A stretch of DNA of 64,000 bases from Sabellastarte sp. h YS-2021 (GCA_964017235.1 OZ024928.1:434001-498000), one strand, 5' to 3'. Shown: positions 8,588 to 19,279, counted from the first letter of the stretch. Numbers and translations: made by a program. The notes: generated by a model not told the origin, from the sequence alone.

Positions 8588-8976
8588 TCTTTTGATATTA
8601 CAGCTGACAAGCCAGGACTTATTCCTTTCCTTTGCGGATGCCCGGTTGCAGAATGAACATGGTTGACAACATTTAAATTTACATTTGTTTTCAAAGATTG
8701 AACAGTCAATGTCTCTTTGGGAGTGCTCCCGGCCAGCAGCCGTGCCCGTAAACTTGTTACACAGTAATTGTCATTTATACGGCTGCTGGCCCTTGGCTGG
8801 TCGTGAGGAATACTGATGTTTTCCTTTCCCTCGTCTGTACTGGCTATGAGAGGATACGTTTTTCCATGCCAGTCGGTCTTGTTTCTTAGGGTCAGACTTC
8901 CTATCTTGCATTTCATAGGGGTGATATCTGCCCTTCTTGTACACCGACCCAGAACGATTTCTGTCAAAATTGGCAT
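6469..8976 (-). CDS. DIRS A2 reverse transcriptase / RNase H / Dam-like methylase
   Basis: An uninterrupted 835-residue frame that copies the element RNA. RT lies at about 235-425, with SVDFKDAYFHIPI (297-309), PFGLSTAP (331-338) and catalytic HQYLDDWL (360-367). RNase H follows at about 523-645: IFTDASKEGWGAHL, ELKAVLLAL, TDNTTVVTYIN and HIPGRLNVIADKLSR, giving the D-E-D-D set. The C-terminal block at about 666-750 (IDLFATRFNNKLP, YAFPPTAILGKV, APGWPNMPWF) matches the layout of phage Dam-type N6-adenine methylases found in DIRS elements, but the NPPY motif reads AFPP, so activity is doubtful. The first ~70 residues overlap the Gag 3' end in another frame. The start is uncertain. Confidence 0.93.
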   Translation of the reverse strand: MPILTEIVLGRCTRRADITPMKCKIGSLTLRNKTDWHGKTYPLIASTDEGKENISIPHDQPRASSRINDNYCVTSLRARLLAGSTPKETLTVQSLKTNVNLNVVNHVHSATGHPQRKGISPGLSAVISKDCTLKHVKGASSVIQLPCVQSVTNVPLVVKNLPVGARLQNFWQTWLERGAGPKIVQILREGYTLPFQIWPNLTRSPTVISRYVNPHRNSYLLEALQQLTDKNAIELVHNQTSLGFFNRLFLVPKPNNKWRSILDLSKLNLFLRVEKFKMETPETIRTSLEQGEWVNSVDFKDAYFHIPIQEQSRKYLRFHVQGRTYQFKALPFGLSTAPMEFTVLAKEVKLMATHKGIRIHQYLDDWLVRARSHQTCLHHTHILVKMCQDLGWLVNLEKSELEPQQVFNFVGYQFDLRSGRVRPTPDRWQSLQGKIQTLLLLPACPVRQFMSLIGLLTATEKQVHLGRLHMRPIQWHLKNNWRVPESLEKVIPLPRSLHPHLQWWLNESNVLQGQPLHPIKHALQIFTDASKEGWGAHLDEFTARGSWSVSESKLHINYLELKAVLLALKEFKNLCTNKIVLVATDNTTVVTYINKEGGMKSGPLCALLWRILTWCSQRQVTLKARHIPGRLNVIADKLSRLNQTIQTEWSLLTDVFQNLCSKWHRPQIDLFATRFNNKLPLFVSPVPDTLAVAVDALTLPWEDLDAYAFPPTAILGKVVEKLQDSPCKRLILIAPGWPNMPWFWDLVTMSSQVPLSLPNLLTQPFNQIPHRNLTNLNLHAWLLKSQQSKNRASLRQWQQELRLLKEDQPDQSMRRSGPFLQSGASLTRWTSDHHL

Positions 8977-10792
8977 TATCCTCCTCTGCTTGCTTGATAG
9001 CTGAGTCCGGGAACAATGTATCCAACTCCAGTGGGGCTGCTCTTAAAGCATTCAAAGTGTCCGCCTTCACTCCAGCCTTGAGATAGGACAAATAAGAGTC
9101 ACGTCTTAACAGCGTGGTGTTGGCCATATTAACAAACACAAAATCCGTTAGGTGTTCCATAGCCTTGGCCATGGCTTGACAAACACTGGAGTTAAAGTCT
9201 AACAGGAATTGGAGTTCGTCTGTGGCAGCCGACACCTTGCTTGCTGCTTTGCCCTTGGATTCAGTCCGGATGGTACGGAGCTGAGTTTGCATGTTCTGCT
9301 GGACTTTAAGTACACAGCGGTTGAAGCCAGCAGCTTGGTTGCATATTATGGATGATTCCCGGGCTGATCTCTCCCACTTTCTTAGATTTTCCTGGGAAAT
9401 GGGTCTGGAAAGTGGTGGGTTTGAAGCAATGCCAGCTTGACGCGCAATCCTAAGATAGGTGCTGTTAATGCGGGAAGAGGAAGTATTCCAAGATTTCAAT
9501 GTGGAGCCAGAGTCCTTGGCTTCAGAGTGCACACCGTACCACTTACTCTGGGATTTGGCCGGACGGACAAACTGGTCCCGCTGAAGAGTTCCTGCCTCGG
9601 TGGTACGTGAAGGATAGCCCTGTACAAGAGTAATATTGAGTTTAGAACATAATATTGTTTGTTGCAGAGCCACTCGTCCGTGGGGAGGTTGACGGATACC
9701 TTGCCAGGATGTTGAAGTTTCGGTCCAGCAACAGGGTTATCATCTGACGTCTTGGTGCCGGAATCAAGGTCCGGAACATGAGTCCACCCCATGTAGGACC
9801 GAATCCCCCTCATAGTTTCTCTGTAAGACTGTTCTTCAGAGAGGGATTGGTCGGGGTCGTTGAGAGACACTTCAGGGTCGTCAGATAATTCACCCTCTTC
9901 CGGGTAAAGATCAACTGGAGGCCTATCCGAAACAACACTTTCTGAGTCTGAGTCACTGGACGAGCTTTCCCTTCTGGACAAATCAAAGGCAGTAGAAAAG
10001 GACCTCTTAGCGGGCTGGCTAGAAATCCCTGAGGTTTCCAGTTGGTGAGAGGGTTGAGAGGAATCGGAACTGGCCTTAGAAGCAGTGGTGACATCCACAT
10101 GGTCGGTAGCCAGTGGCACCGAGGTAGCTGGTGGGTGTGAAGGCTGTGAAGATGAAGAAGGCTTCAGGAAAGGCTGAGAGCTGATAGCGTTGGCCGGTGG
10201 AGCATGAGTGGGAGTTACCTTGACAGCACTGAAAGTCGGTTCCTGGTCTAATGTTGGCCAACAACAATGCCTCCAACCGGTTGAACCAATCCGACCACTT
10301 TTGCTCCATAAGTTCAAGTTTCTGGTTGGTGGATTCAGTAGAGGGTCGGTGAGATGACTTGACCGACTTGTCCGGCTTTTTGGAGGTAGTAGCTTTCTTT
10401 TCCTTCTTCTTCTCCTCTTTTTTCCTCTTCTCGACCGGCTTATCACTCAAATCAGAAGGCCCGGCTGGGCTCTGACCATCCACGACCCCCATTACCGTCA
10501 CCAAAGACGGGTCTACAAGGGTGGGACTGAGAGTGTCATCAGTAATAGGATTCTTAGATGGGGTTGAAGACTTCATATCCCGCTTCTCCTTTTTAATTTT
10601 ATAAGATGGCGTTGATAGCTGGGCCAATTGTTCAGGGGTGAGAGCATTACAATGACGACAACTTGCCCCTTCCTTCTCTACACAAGGATCCGTCCCTTTC
10701 TTTTTATCACGACAGCGTGCACAAACTGTGTGGGGGTCAAACCCCGCCATCATGTGGCCACAACCACCCCTACGTTGACTAGGAGAAGACAT
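8771..10792 (-). pseudogene. DIRS A2 Gag-like protein, two frameshifts
   Basis: Likely structural protein of the element particle. It starts at ATG 10792 (MSSPSQRRGGCGHMMAGFDP). The N-terminus has paired cysteines (CGHMM, CARCRDK, CVEKEGASCRHC) that could bind zinc. A Lys/Glu-rich stretch and a Ser-rich acidic segment (SSSSDSDSESVVSD) follow. The C-terminal 300 residues carry a helical region (about 9500-8990) and a basic, Tyr/Arg/Gly/Gln-rich tail (SQYRRGKGKHQYSSR). Two frame changes are needed, near 10250 and 9655, so this copy is broken. Similar tails end the Gag remnants of B1, B2 and C. Assignment rests on position, basic tail and cysteine cluster, not on a recognised fold. Confidence 0.75.
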
Positions 10793-10906
10793 AATGAGCT
10801 TTAAGTCTTCTAGAATCCACTGATCAAATAAAGAAATGAAAATTATAAAAGTTCAGATATAAAACTTGAAATTAAAATTCGCTGAGAAAATCCGTGCACC
10901 ATGTAC

Positions 10907-11101
10907 ATGTGCCAAACGAAAAAGATGCTATGACGTCATGCTGTCTAGACACGAAGGAAGTACGACACGCCATCTGGCGAGTGCACAGTACTGGGCCGGC
11001 CTGGCCGGTGGAGACACAGGACATCTTTTTCTGACGTTTGGCGGGCCGGTCCACGCAGACCGGATAAGCTATTGTACATTGGATAGGATGTATTAACGCA
11101 A
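10907..11101. repeat. A2 right terminal inverted repeat
   Basis: Partner of 4855-5034 in inverted orientation. It ends tccattggataggatg-like (here attgtacattggatagg) and then ttaacgcaataaaaat at the outer edge. It lies about 110 bp upstream of the Gag start, so it should hold the promoter, as in other DIRS elements (inference). Confidence 0.9.
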
Positions 11102-11107
11102 TAAAAA

Positions 11108-12450
11108 TCCTTTTTTTAACGCTAGATATCACTATATATGTTGCATTGATGGAACAGCCAACATGGCATTGGATTTGTTTTGATTTTTGCGTAAGATTTA
11201 CCCCTTATTTTTACTAAAATATTTATGCAACCATTTTAGAATAGGAATAAAAGACAAATCCCGAAGGGCTGAGTGCTTTAATACAGCAGATCGATAGTTT
11301 AAAACCATCATAAAGCACTCGAATATGCCTTTTATTCCTACATTTAATCCATCATGCCATTTTTGAGATTCTGTCTGGAAAGGAAGTATGACAACATTGA
11401 TCATGTATGTCCTCCATCATTGCTGGTAGTGACACAAACTAATGCAACCTTAAAACAACTGAAAGATGTTTTGAAATGCACATTATTTGAAAAACTGTTG
11501 AAAAATTTCCTAACTTAAAGTGAATATAATTCTGTTATTACTGGGAGTTTCAGGTCACCTTATTGTATGGCACTTATCTATGGCTAGTTACATATACATG
11601 CAAAATTTAAAAAAAATTACAAAAAGAGAGCTTTTTTGGTGTAGATATATGCACATGATGAATATCAATGAAGTCTTAATTAGCATATAAAATATCTTCA
11701 AAACACACAAAAAAAAAAATTGTCCCAACCTTAAACTCAATGTTAGTTTGCAGGTGTGCGGGAGTTTGAGATAATCTTTTCCTGAAGGTTCTGTTCAAGG
11801 TTTGTTACATCCACAACTTAGACATGCCTAGAACTGCACAGTATTTGAAATACTATTAAAAAGTTTGCAAAATTAAAGGGAATACAATTTTGTTATTACT
11901 GCTAGTTTAAGGTCAGCTTAATGAACGACACTTAAGTATGGCCCGTTACGTATACTTGCAAAATTTGAATGTAATCTGTCACGTTATTTTCAGTATACTG
12001 TATGGAAAAATGTAATCTCAACATAATTCTTTTATACATAGGAATTTAAGGTCACCTTAAAATAGGGCACACCTTCAAAACTAGTTACAACCAGATGACA
12101 AATTGGAATTAAATCCGTCAACCCATTTTTCAGATATGGTCCGGAAAAAAAAAACTTAAACTCAAGGTAAGGTCACCAAACTATACAGCACACCCTGAGG
12201 ACCAGTTACATTCACATGCCAAATTTGAATTTAATCTGGCAGGCCATTTTTGAGATACTGTTGGGAAAGAAAGTAGTGATGACAACAGACGACGACGCCA
12301 CAAAATGAGGTGACAAAGCAAATCCTTATATGCCATGCAGCATAAATGCTGGTGACACAAAAATGGAAAAAAAAACACACATTCAAAATGTTACCACTGT
12401 AACACAGATTTAGGAAGTAGACAAAATTGTTTAACTTCAATATTTTAGCA
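11108..12450. repeat. diverged ~142-bp satellite and intervening DNA
   Basis: Phrases such as ggagtttaaggtcaccttaaaataggg, accagttacaaccacatgcc and aaatttgaattgaatcc recur near 11545, 11758, 11899, 12042 and 12160. This is the same satellite that is better preserved at 16330-18760. A small foldback lies at 11240-11346. No gene is visible. Confidence 0.75.
11240..11346. repeat. small foldback (inverted repeat)
   Basis: aggaataaaag...gctgagtgctttaa (from 11242) is nearly inverted by ttaaa/ataaagcactcgaatatgccttttattcct (to 11342), leaving a short loop around atcgatagtttaaa. This may be a tiny foldback element. Confidence 0.5.
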
Positions 12451-12455
12451 CTCAC

Positions 12456-12530
12456 ATCCAAGTCTGAGATTGTAACCCATAGAGGCAGGCGTGTTCTGAG
12501 TAGAACACTCTTTGGATCTCACCATTGAAG
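12456..12530 (-). CDS. host gene, tentative exon e
   Basis: A possible further exon, 3' of exon d. It ends at a good donor (ACTTGGAT then gtgagt). With acceptor catacaag the phase from exon d is kept and the frame is open (reads FNGEIQRVFYSEHACLYGLQ). The intron to exon d would be only 51 bp, which is short, and another acceptor at 12538 gives a different open frame. This is weaker than the other exons. Confidence 0.35.
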
Positions 12531-12581
12531 CTTGTATGCTAGTATCTCAAGAGTTAGAAGAAAGCTCTTATTTCAACTCAC

Positions 12582-12685
12582 CTTTCACATACGAGTGCAA
12601 AGTTTTTGTGCCAGTAGGCAGGAAAGGTAACATCATACATTCGCCGACCTGGCTCCTGGTTCGTTTTAATGGCTGTGTGGTAAAG
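12582..12685 (-). CDS. host gene of unknown function, exon d
   Basis: A 104-bp exon with acceptor tttattatttttacag and donor GAAAG|gtgagt. It continues the reading frame of exon c without change and reads LYHTAIKTNQEPGRRMYDVT then a segment ending HKNFALVCE. I do not recognise the protein. Together exons a-d give about 91 residues, hydrophilic and probably helical. It is part of a multi-exon gene whose other exons I cannot find here. The introns are filled by satellites. Confidence 0.7.
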
Positions 12686-12714
12686 CTGTAAAAATAATAA
12701 AAAGTATGTCAGTC

Positions 12715-12915
12715 AGGTACATGTGGAAATAGGGAACAGAGTGGTATTTATGAACATATAATACAGAGTGGTATGTGGGGACATATGGTAGAGTGGTATA
12801 TATGACATATGGTACGTAGAAGTATTTGTGGACATATGGTACAGAATGGTATTTGTGGACATATAGTACAGTGGGGTATATATGTACATATGGTACAGAG
12901 GGGTATACATATACT
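12715..12915. repeat. ~32-bp minisatellite in host-gene intron
   Basis: About six copies of gacatatggtacagagtggtatatat-like units between exons c and d. The small minus-strand open frames rich in Tyr, His and Pro here come from this repeat. Confidence 0.8.
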
Positions 12916-12942
12916 GAATAGACTGGTACACACTTCACTCAC

Positions 12943-13030
12943 ATCATAAGCTGCCAGCAGGTAATCTTTCTTGGTCTGAGCATCAGTTGCTTCCTCAGAC
13001 TTGCTGTACATGTAAAATGCTGAACTAATT
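12943..13030 (-). CDS. host gene of unknown function, exon c
   Basis: An 88-bp exon with acceptor ttttttctgtgacag and donor TATGAT|gtgagt. One base completes the split codon from exon b, then ISSAFYMYSKSEEATDAQTK and KDYLLAAYD. Phase matches both neighbours. Confidence 0.75.
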
Positions 13031-13321
13031 CTGTCACAGAAAAAAACATCACAATTTACAGACACAAGTAAATCATGTTTGGATCATGGGACTAGATAAG
13101 GTGACTTGCGGTGATATTTGTCACAGTTGCTTAATTTGAACACAGACACATGTCATGCATGAATTTTAAAACCTAAACAGGTTCAATAAATTGACATGTC
13201 ATACGCTCATTTTAATACATGAACAGATGCAATGATTTTAACACTTAAACAGATCCAGTACCTTGGATGCCATACATTCATCTTTCTACCTAAACCTTTC
13301 TTCAATAGGAAACCCACTTAC

Positions 13322-13375
13322 TTTGCATTCCACATTTCATCATTGGCTACTTTTTCCCAGGACGTGTTTGAGTAT
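13322..13375 (-). CDS. host gene of unknown function, exon b
   Basis: A 54-bp exon with acceptor gtcttgcag and donor GCAAA|gtaagt. It reads (R)YSNTSWEKVANDEMWNA(K) and its split codons fit exons a and c. Confidence 0.7.
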
Positions 13376-13399
13376 CTGCAAGACAAAAAGTTCAAGTGT

Positions 13400-14330
13400 C
13401 ACAATGTCCACTTAAAGAACTGATTTTTGGTACATGTGAAAATAACCAATTAATATATTCTCTGATAAAATATCAGGTGGGTCAGCCAATAGAGTATGCA
13501 AGGTACAGGGCTCAGAGTAACAAGACATGCATACAATTGGTCCTTGTGGGCATTATTTTAGACCTTAAGGTGACCTTTTAATTATACTACAAACAACAAA
13601 TGTTCCACAGAGATCACATAATTATAGAAGATACATTGAGCACAGTTTCAGGCTGGGTCGGATTTTCCATTTCCACCTTCCACAGCAGAATATGAGAAAA
13701 AAAGTTGTTGACGAAGACTTGATTTGGACATATTGAAACATAATATAAACATATCACCAGAAAAGAGATTATTATTGGATGATGGACACATTATAAAAGC
13801 TATAGGGCTCAAAGTGGGAAAAAATTCATAAAATTTGTCCCTGTGGTCATTTTTAGAAACATCAAGATGAGCCTAAAATTAAAACTACTCTGCGGATACT
13901 CTGTGAGGCAAAAATTTTGTTGAAATCGCTCTCACACTCACACTGTTTCTGAAATATTAAAGATTTTTCATTTTCATTGTTAAAAAAATTATGGCATTTA
14001 GGTAATCGTTAATAAGTACTGCAACTTTAATTTGGATCACTTCCCAAAGTAAATGATTTTTAGACATCAAAATAGAAAACATACTTGCCAAATTTCATGA
14101 GAATAGGTGTAGCACTTTTTAAGTTATCATCCAGACAAGTACACCGCTTTTAAAAGCATGTTTTTAGTCATGAGATTTCTCCAATTGGTCAAAATGTCAT
14201 GATACCATATTTAGAAAAATTTTCCCAGGGATACTGCATACATGAAGGGAATCTGTCCGGTGGTTGCCAAGCTATAAGCAATAGGAAATGTGGAATTCAA
14301 TGGAGCCGGTGGTCCCTTAAGCATGAATTT
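13400..14330. repeat. dispersed repeat, partner at 21930-22420
   Basis: From about 13840, phrases such as cgttaataagt, ttggatcacttcc, ttgccaaattt, agttatcatcc, gacaagtacacc and gtcatgataccatat are shared in order with 21930-22420. 13400-13840 holds nothing I can identify. Confidence 0.7.
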
Positions 14331-14980
14331 TCTCCTTTAATTTCTGTGTCCCTTATGGGATGTTTAATTATATGAACAAGCAATCAGTGCCCGTGAATGG
14401 GCTCTATGTCAGCGGACTTTGTTTTTTGAGCTTCACATGAAAGTAGACAAGAATTCAGAAGAATTGTACTGTCACCAGCTTTGGTGAAAGACTGAAGCAG
14501 ATGAAATTCAAAAGGACAAAAATTATGCTGGACATAAATAGTTGGCTGACTGGCAGTATTTTTGCAGATCCAGACGTTCCTTGAGAAGTACCTAGCCATG
14601 GTGAGGCTCCAACTTGTTGAAAAATATAACCTAGATCCAATGTACAGGATATGACAAATGGACACGGCAGACAGAGAGGCAAACACATGAAGTTATCACT
14701 TACCAAGTTTTTACTAGATGTCAGCACTCAGCAGGAAATTCAATAAAGTATCTTTTGGGTAACCTTCTATTAAACTGCTAGTCATATGCCCATATAAGTT
14801 AATGCACTGTGCAACATCGTTCCTGTTTTGTCTGCCTCCTCTGTTCACGGAGAAAAGAAGAAACTACTGATATTTGTCAGCTATTTTGTGGGACAACAAA
14901 CAAGCCTAATGTCTAATCTTGTGGAGTGAAAGTCACTTAACCCTACAGATCTTCTTCAGGACTGTTTATATCTACAACCT
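14330..14980. other. interval with no identified gene
   Basis: A good donor (aacttg|gtaagtg on the minus strand, 14699) is present, but all three frames upstream of it contain stops, so I do not call an exon. Nothing else is recognised. Confidence 0.5.
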
Positions 14981-14984
14981 AAAA

Positions 14985-16240
14985 CCAGAAAAAAAGTGTT
15001 GCAATAGCAAATAGTTGCCAGGTACTGCCGAAAATCTAATCAGCTGCAATCTGTGCAGCGGTATGGAATGCATAGAACCCATAAAAATATTTGTAAGTCC
15101 AAGAAACCGAAAGAAAGTGATGCCGTGGCAGCACTTGTTGCAAGTTATTTGCCAAAAACTAATCAGCTCCAATCCATGCAGGGGTATGGAATGCAAAGAA
15201 CCCAAATTGTTCAAATTATTTATAAGTTCAAGGAACAAAAAGAGTGTTGCCATGGCAACAAGTACAGTTGTTGCCATGTACTGTCGAAAAATTAGTCAGC
15301 TCTCATCCATGCAGGGGTTTGGAATGCAAAGAACCCACAAAAATATTTATACATAGGTAAAACAAACAGAAAGAAAGTGTTGCCATGGCAACACTTGTTG
15401 CCAGGTAGTGTCCAAAAACTAATCAGCCCCAATCTGTGCTGGGGCGTGGAATGCAAAGAAGAAACCACAAAAATGTTTATATATAGGTAGAAGAAACAGA
15501 AAAAGTGTTGCCATGACAACAATTGTTGCCAGGTATTGCCAAAAAAACTAAGCAGCTCCAATCCGTGTAGGGGTATGGAATGCAAAGAACCCCAAAAATA
15601 TTTACCTATGGGTCCAAAAAAACATGTTTCCAGGTATTGCCATGGCAACACTTGTTGCCAGGTATTGTTGAAAAACTAGTCAGCTCCAACCCGTGCAGGG
15701 CTTAAGAATGCAAAGAACCCACAAAAATCTTGATACATAGGTCCAAAAAAAAGATAAAGTTTTGCCATGGGGTTTGGAATGCAAAGAATCCACAAAGAGA
15801 TTTTCAAACCCAAGAAACATGAGAAAGTGTTCCCAAGTACCCACAAAATCACAATTTGAAAAACAATACAGAAAAAGTATCACCATGGCAACAGCTGTTA
15901 CCAAAAACTTGCAAAAAAGCATCATCACTACTCTTGTAGTTCCCCTTGCAAAAAATTTATCCTGAAAATACAGGTTAAAATCTTTGCATGGGTTTTATTT
16001 ATAAACATCCCACCAATTTAAAAGTGAAAAACAACGGAAAAAGTGTTGCCATGGCAACAGCTGTTGGCAAATGTTGCCTAAAACCAAATCACAAGTTCCT
16101 CTTGTAATGAACATATTTAAAAAGTTTTGAATAATGTTAAATATCCAATAAAAGACCAAGAAACAGAAAAAGTGTTGCCATGAAAACACTTGCTGCAGAA
16201 ATTGCCAAGAAAGCAATTACATACAAGTTCTCATGCCATT
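14985..16240. repeat. ~130-bp tandem array with X-box palindromes
   Basis: About nine units share gcagctccaatccatgcaggggtatggaatgcaaagaacccacaaaaat, split here by variation, and each has a version of the palindrome GTTGCCATGGCAAC. Perfect copies are at 15246-15259, 15379-15392 and 16045-16058. One-mismatch copies are at 15507-15520 and 15636-15649. This palindrome is the known RFX-family X-box consensus. The array lies in the intron between host exons a and b. Open frames on either strand are repeat by-products. Confidence 0.88.
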
Positions 16241-16329
16241 AAACCTCCACAGTTATATATACATGCAAATTTTTAATGAAATTTCTCAAGTTATCTTCAA
16301 TATACTCTATCCTATACTATATACTAAAT

Positions 16330-18760
16330 AAGAAACTGAAACTTAACATAATTCTTTTGGGCATGGGAGTTTGAGGTCATCTTGAAACTGGACACACCTT
16401 GAATACCAGTTACAACCACATGCCAAATTTGAATTGAATCCGCTAACCCATTTTCAAGAAACTGTCTGGAAATGGAAAAACTTAAAATCAATATAAGTAT
16501 GTTACTAGTGGGAGTTTTAAAACAGGACATACCTTGATCACCAGTTACATCCACATACCAAATTTGAATTTAATCCATCATGCCATTTTTGAGATACTGT
16601 CTGGAAAGGAAGTGTGACGACGATACTGACAATGTGTTATTACTGGGAGTTTAAGGTCAACTTAATGTATGCACTTATCTATGGCCAGTTACATATACAT
16701 GCAAAAATGTGAATGAAATTTCTTAAAAGTTATCTTCAGTATACTCTATGGAATAATAAAAAGCTTAATTCATTTATACATAGGAGTTTAAGGTCACCTT
16801 AAAATAGGACACATCTTGAATACTAGTTACAACCACATGCCAAATTTGAATTGAATATGTCAACACTTTTTTGGAGATACTGTCTGGAAATGGAAAAACT
16901 TAAAATCAATATAAGTATGTTACTAGTGGGAGTTTAAGGCCACCTTAAAACAGGGCACACCTTGAGTACCAGTTACATCCACATGCCAAATTTGAATTTC
17001 ATCCATCATGCCATTTTTGAGATACTGTCTGGAAAGGAAGTGAGACAACGACACTGACCATACTTGTCTTCCAACATAGCTGCTAGTGACACAAAAGTAA
17101 TGCAACCTTAAACTCATAAGTTTATGAAATATAAGGAATTTACTATAACTTTACAAAAGAAACTTTTTTGTGTAGACAGATGTACATGATGAATATCAAA
17201 GAATAAAGTCTTAATTAGCACATCAAATATCTTTTAAACACCAAAAAATTGTCCCAACCTTAAACTCAAAGTTAGTTTGCAGCTGTGAGGGAGTTTAAGG
17301 GAATCTTTTCCTGTAGGTTTTGTTCACAGTTTGTTACATCCACAACTTAAAAGATGCTTAGAATTGCACAGTGTTTAAAATACTGTTGAAATATTGCCAA
17401 ACTTAAAGTGAATATAATTCTGTTATTACTGGGAATTTAAGGACACGTTATTGTATGGCACTTACCTGTGGCCAGTTACATATACATGCAAAATTAGAAT
17501 GAAATTTCTCAAGTTATTTCCAGTGAACTCTATGGAAAAATGATGTAAACTCAACATAATCTTTTAATACATGAGAGTTTAAGGCCACCTTAAAATAGGG
17601 CACACCTTGAAAACCAGTTACAACCATATGCCAAATTTGAATTGAATCCATCAACCCATTTTGAGATACTGTCTGGAAATGAAAAACCTTCAACTCAATA
17701 TAAGTATCTTTCTACTGTAAGTTTAAGGCCACCTTAAATAGGGCACATCTTGAGGAACAGTTATATCAACATGCCAAATTGGAATTTAATTCATCAAGCC
17801 ATATTTGAGACACTCTCTGGAAAGTAAGTGTGATGACGACACTGACCATGTATGTCTTCCATCATAGCTGCTAGTGACATAAACTAATGCAACCTTAAAC
17901 TCATAAGTTTATAAAATATCAGCCATTTACTAAAACCTTACAAAAGAGACCATTTTTGGTGGAGATATATGTACATGATGAATATCAATATGAAAAGTCA
18001 CAATTAGCACATCAAATATCTTTTAAACACCAAAAAATTGTCCCAACCTTAAACTCAAAGTTTGTTTGCAGCTGTGAGGGAGTTTAAGGGAATCTTTTCC
18101 TGTAGGTTCTGTCCAAGGTTTGTTACATCCAAAACTAAAATATGCCTAGAATTACATAATATTTGAAATACTGTTCAAAAATTACCAAACTTAAAGTGAG
18201 TATAATTCTATTATTACTGGGAGTTTAAGGTCACCTTATTGTATGGCACTTGCCTATGGCCAGTTACATACACATGCAAAAGTTCAATGAAATTTCTGAA
18301 GTTATTTTCAGTATAATCCATGGAGAAAGAAAAACGTAAACTAGATATAAGTATTTTTATTCACGGGAGTTTAAGGTTACCTTAACATAGGGCACACCTT
18401 CAAAACTAGTTACAACCACATGCCAAATTTGAATTGAATCCATCAAGCCATTTTTGAGATACTGTCTGGAAACGAAAAAAAACTTAAATTGAGTTTAAGT
18501 ATCTTACTAGTGGGAGTTTAAGGTCACCCAACTATACAGCACACCCTCGGGACCAATTACATCCACATGCCAAATTTGAATTAAATCTGACAAGCCATTT
18601 TTGAAATACTGTCCGGAATACAAAGTGTGACAATGACAACGCCACAAAATTGGATGACGAAGCAATCCCTATATGCCACGCAGCATAAATTCTGGTGACA
18701 CAAAAAGGACACAAAGTTGTGGGTTGCAAATGATATTCAGAAGTCAAATACAAACTTAAG
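16330..18760. repeat. ~142-bp satellite array
   Basis: Units of about 140 bp begin with gggagtttaaggtcaccttaaaataggg near 16364, 16508, 16646, 16788 and 16926 and continue to 18760. They include ccaaatttgaattgaatcc and gagatactgtctggaaa. Some units are interleaved with a ccttaaactcataagttt variant. No coding potential. Confidence 0.88.
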
Positions 18761-18989
18761 TATTATGGTTCTTCCTAAGGACCTACTGACTCAGAGGATC
18801 TAGGTCTTATACAAAGGTAGAGAGTACAAAAAGTAAGTGCATAGTGACTACAAATGTAGAGCTGATATCTTCACAAAGTAATGTACTTCTTCCTTTGTAC
18901 ATATTGGCAAAATAGCAGAATTTCTCTGAAATATTGGCAAAGAAATATGAAAGTGTGTTAAAATTTTAAGACTAGGTAGGTGACCTCAC

Positions 18990-19020
18990 CTGTCTCGGCT
19001 CTTCTTCACAAAGGAAATCT
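18990..19020 (-). CDS. host gene of unknown function, exon a
   Basis: A 31-bp exon with a strong acceptor (tttccattattgttggttccag) and donor GACAG|gtgagg. Read as ..ISFVKKSRD.. it leaves two bases that, with the first base of exon b, make AGA. Phase is thus kept across a 5.6-kb intron full of satellites. Micro-exons are harder to prove; this call depends on the phase match. Confidence 0.5.
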
Positions 19021-19270
19021 CTGGAACCAACAATAATGGAAAGGTATTAAACGTCGCAAGGACTAATTTGACCTTGAAGGGAAAGTCTAAGCTTAAATCT
19101 AAACCCATGAAAAAGATTCAGGGCATATGGTTTCTAAGAGGTTGTCTTCATATCCCAAACCTCAAAGATCAGTAATAGAGGAGACACAGTTATAAAAAAG
19201 TATCAAAGACCCCACTTGACCTTGATGAAAGGGTCAAAGGTCAAATCAGACCCACAAAAAGATTCAGGCC
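19021..19270. repeat. dispersed repeat with ttgaccttgaaggaaagggtca phrase
   Basis: Shares gtcttcatatcccaaacct, cacttgaccttgatgaaagg and gtcaaaggtcaaatcagaccca with 20760-20880. The L2-like LINE remnant lies between the two copies. Confidence 0.65.
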
Positions 19271-19279
19271 ACATAACAT

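Larger units (their letters stand above)
4836..11108 (-). mobile_element. DIRS element A2, nearly intact
   Basis: A 6.3-kb DIRS-type tyrosine-recombinase retrotransposon, genes on the minus strand. Layout in its own 5' to 3' direction: right inverted repeat (10907-11101), Gag (10792-8771), RT/RNase H/methylase (8976-6469), tyrosine recombinase (about 6650-5555), G-tract, internal complementary region (5093-5195), left inverted repeat (4855-5034). The two terminal repeats are about 95% identical by eye. There is no target duplication, as known for DIRS elements. RT and recombinase frames are open and Gag carries two frameshifts, so this copy is young but probably not fully autonomous. Confidence 0.93.

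Noticed and set aside
14696-14760. Possible minus-strand exon with donor gtaagtg at 14699
   Set aside because: All three frames upstream of the donor contain stops.
15015-16216. Several 70-120-codon frames with repeated MQ..MQRT or GLELISF phrases
   Set aside because: They follow the ~130-bp satellite on both strands. No start or splice logic.
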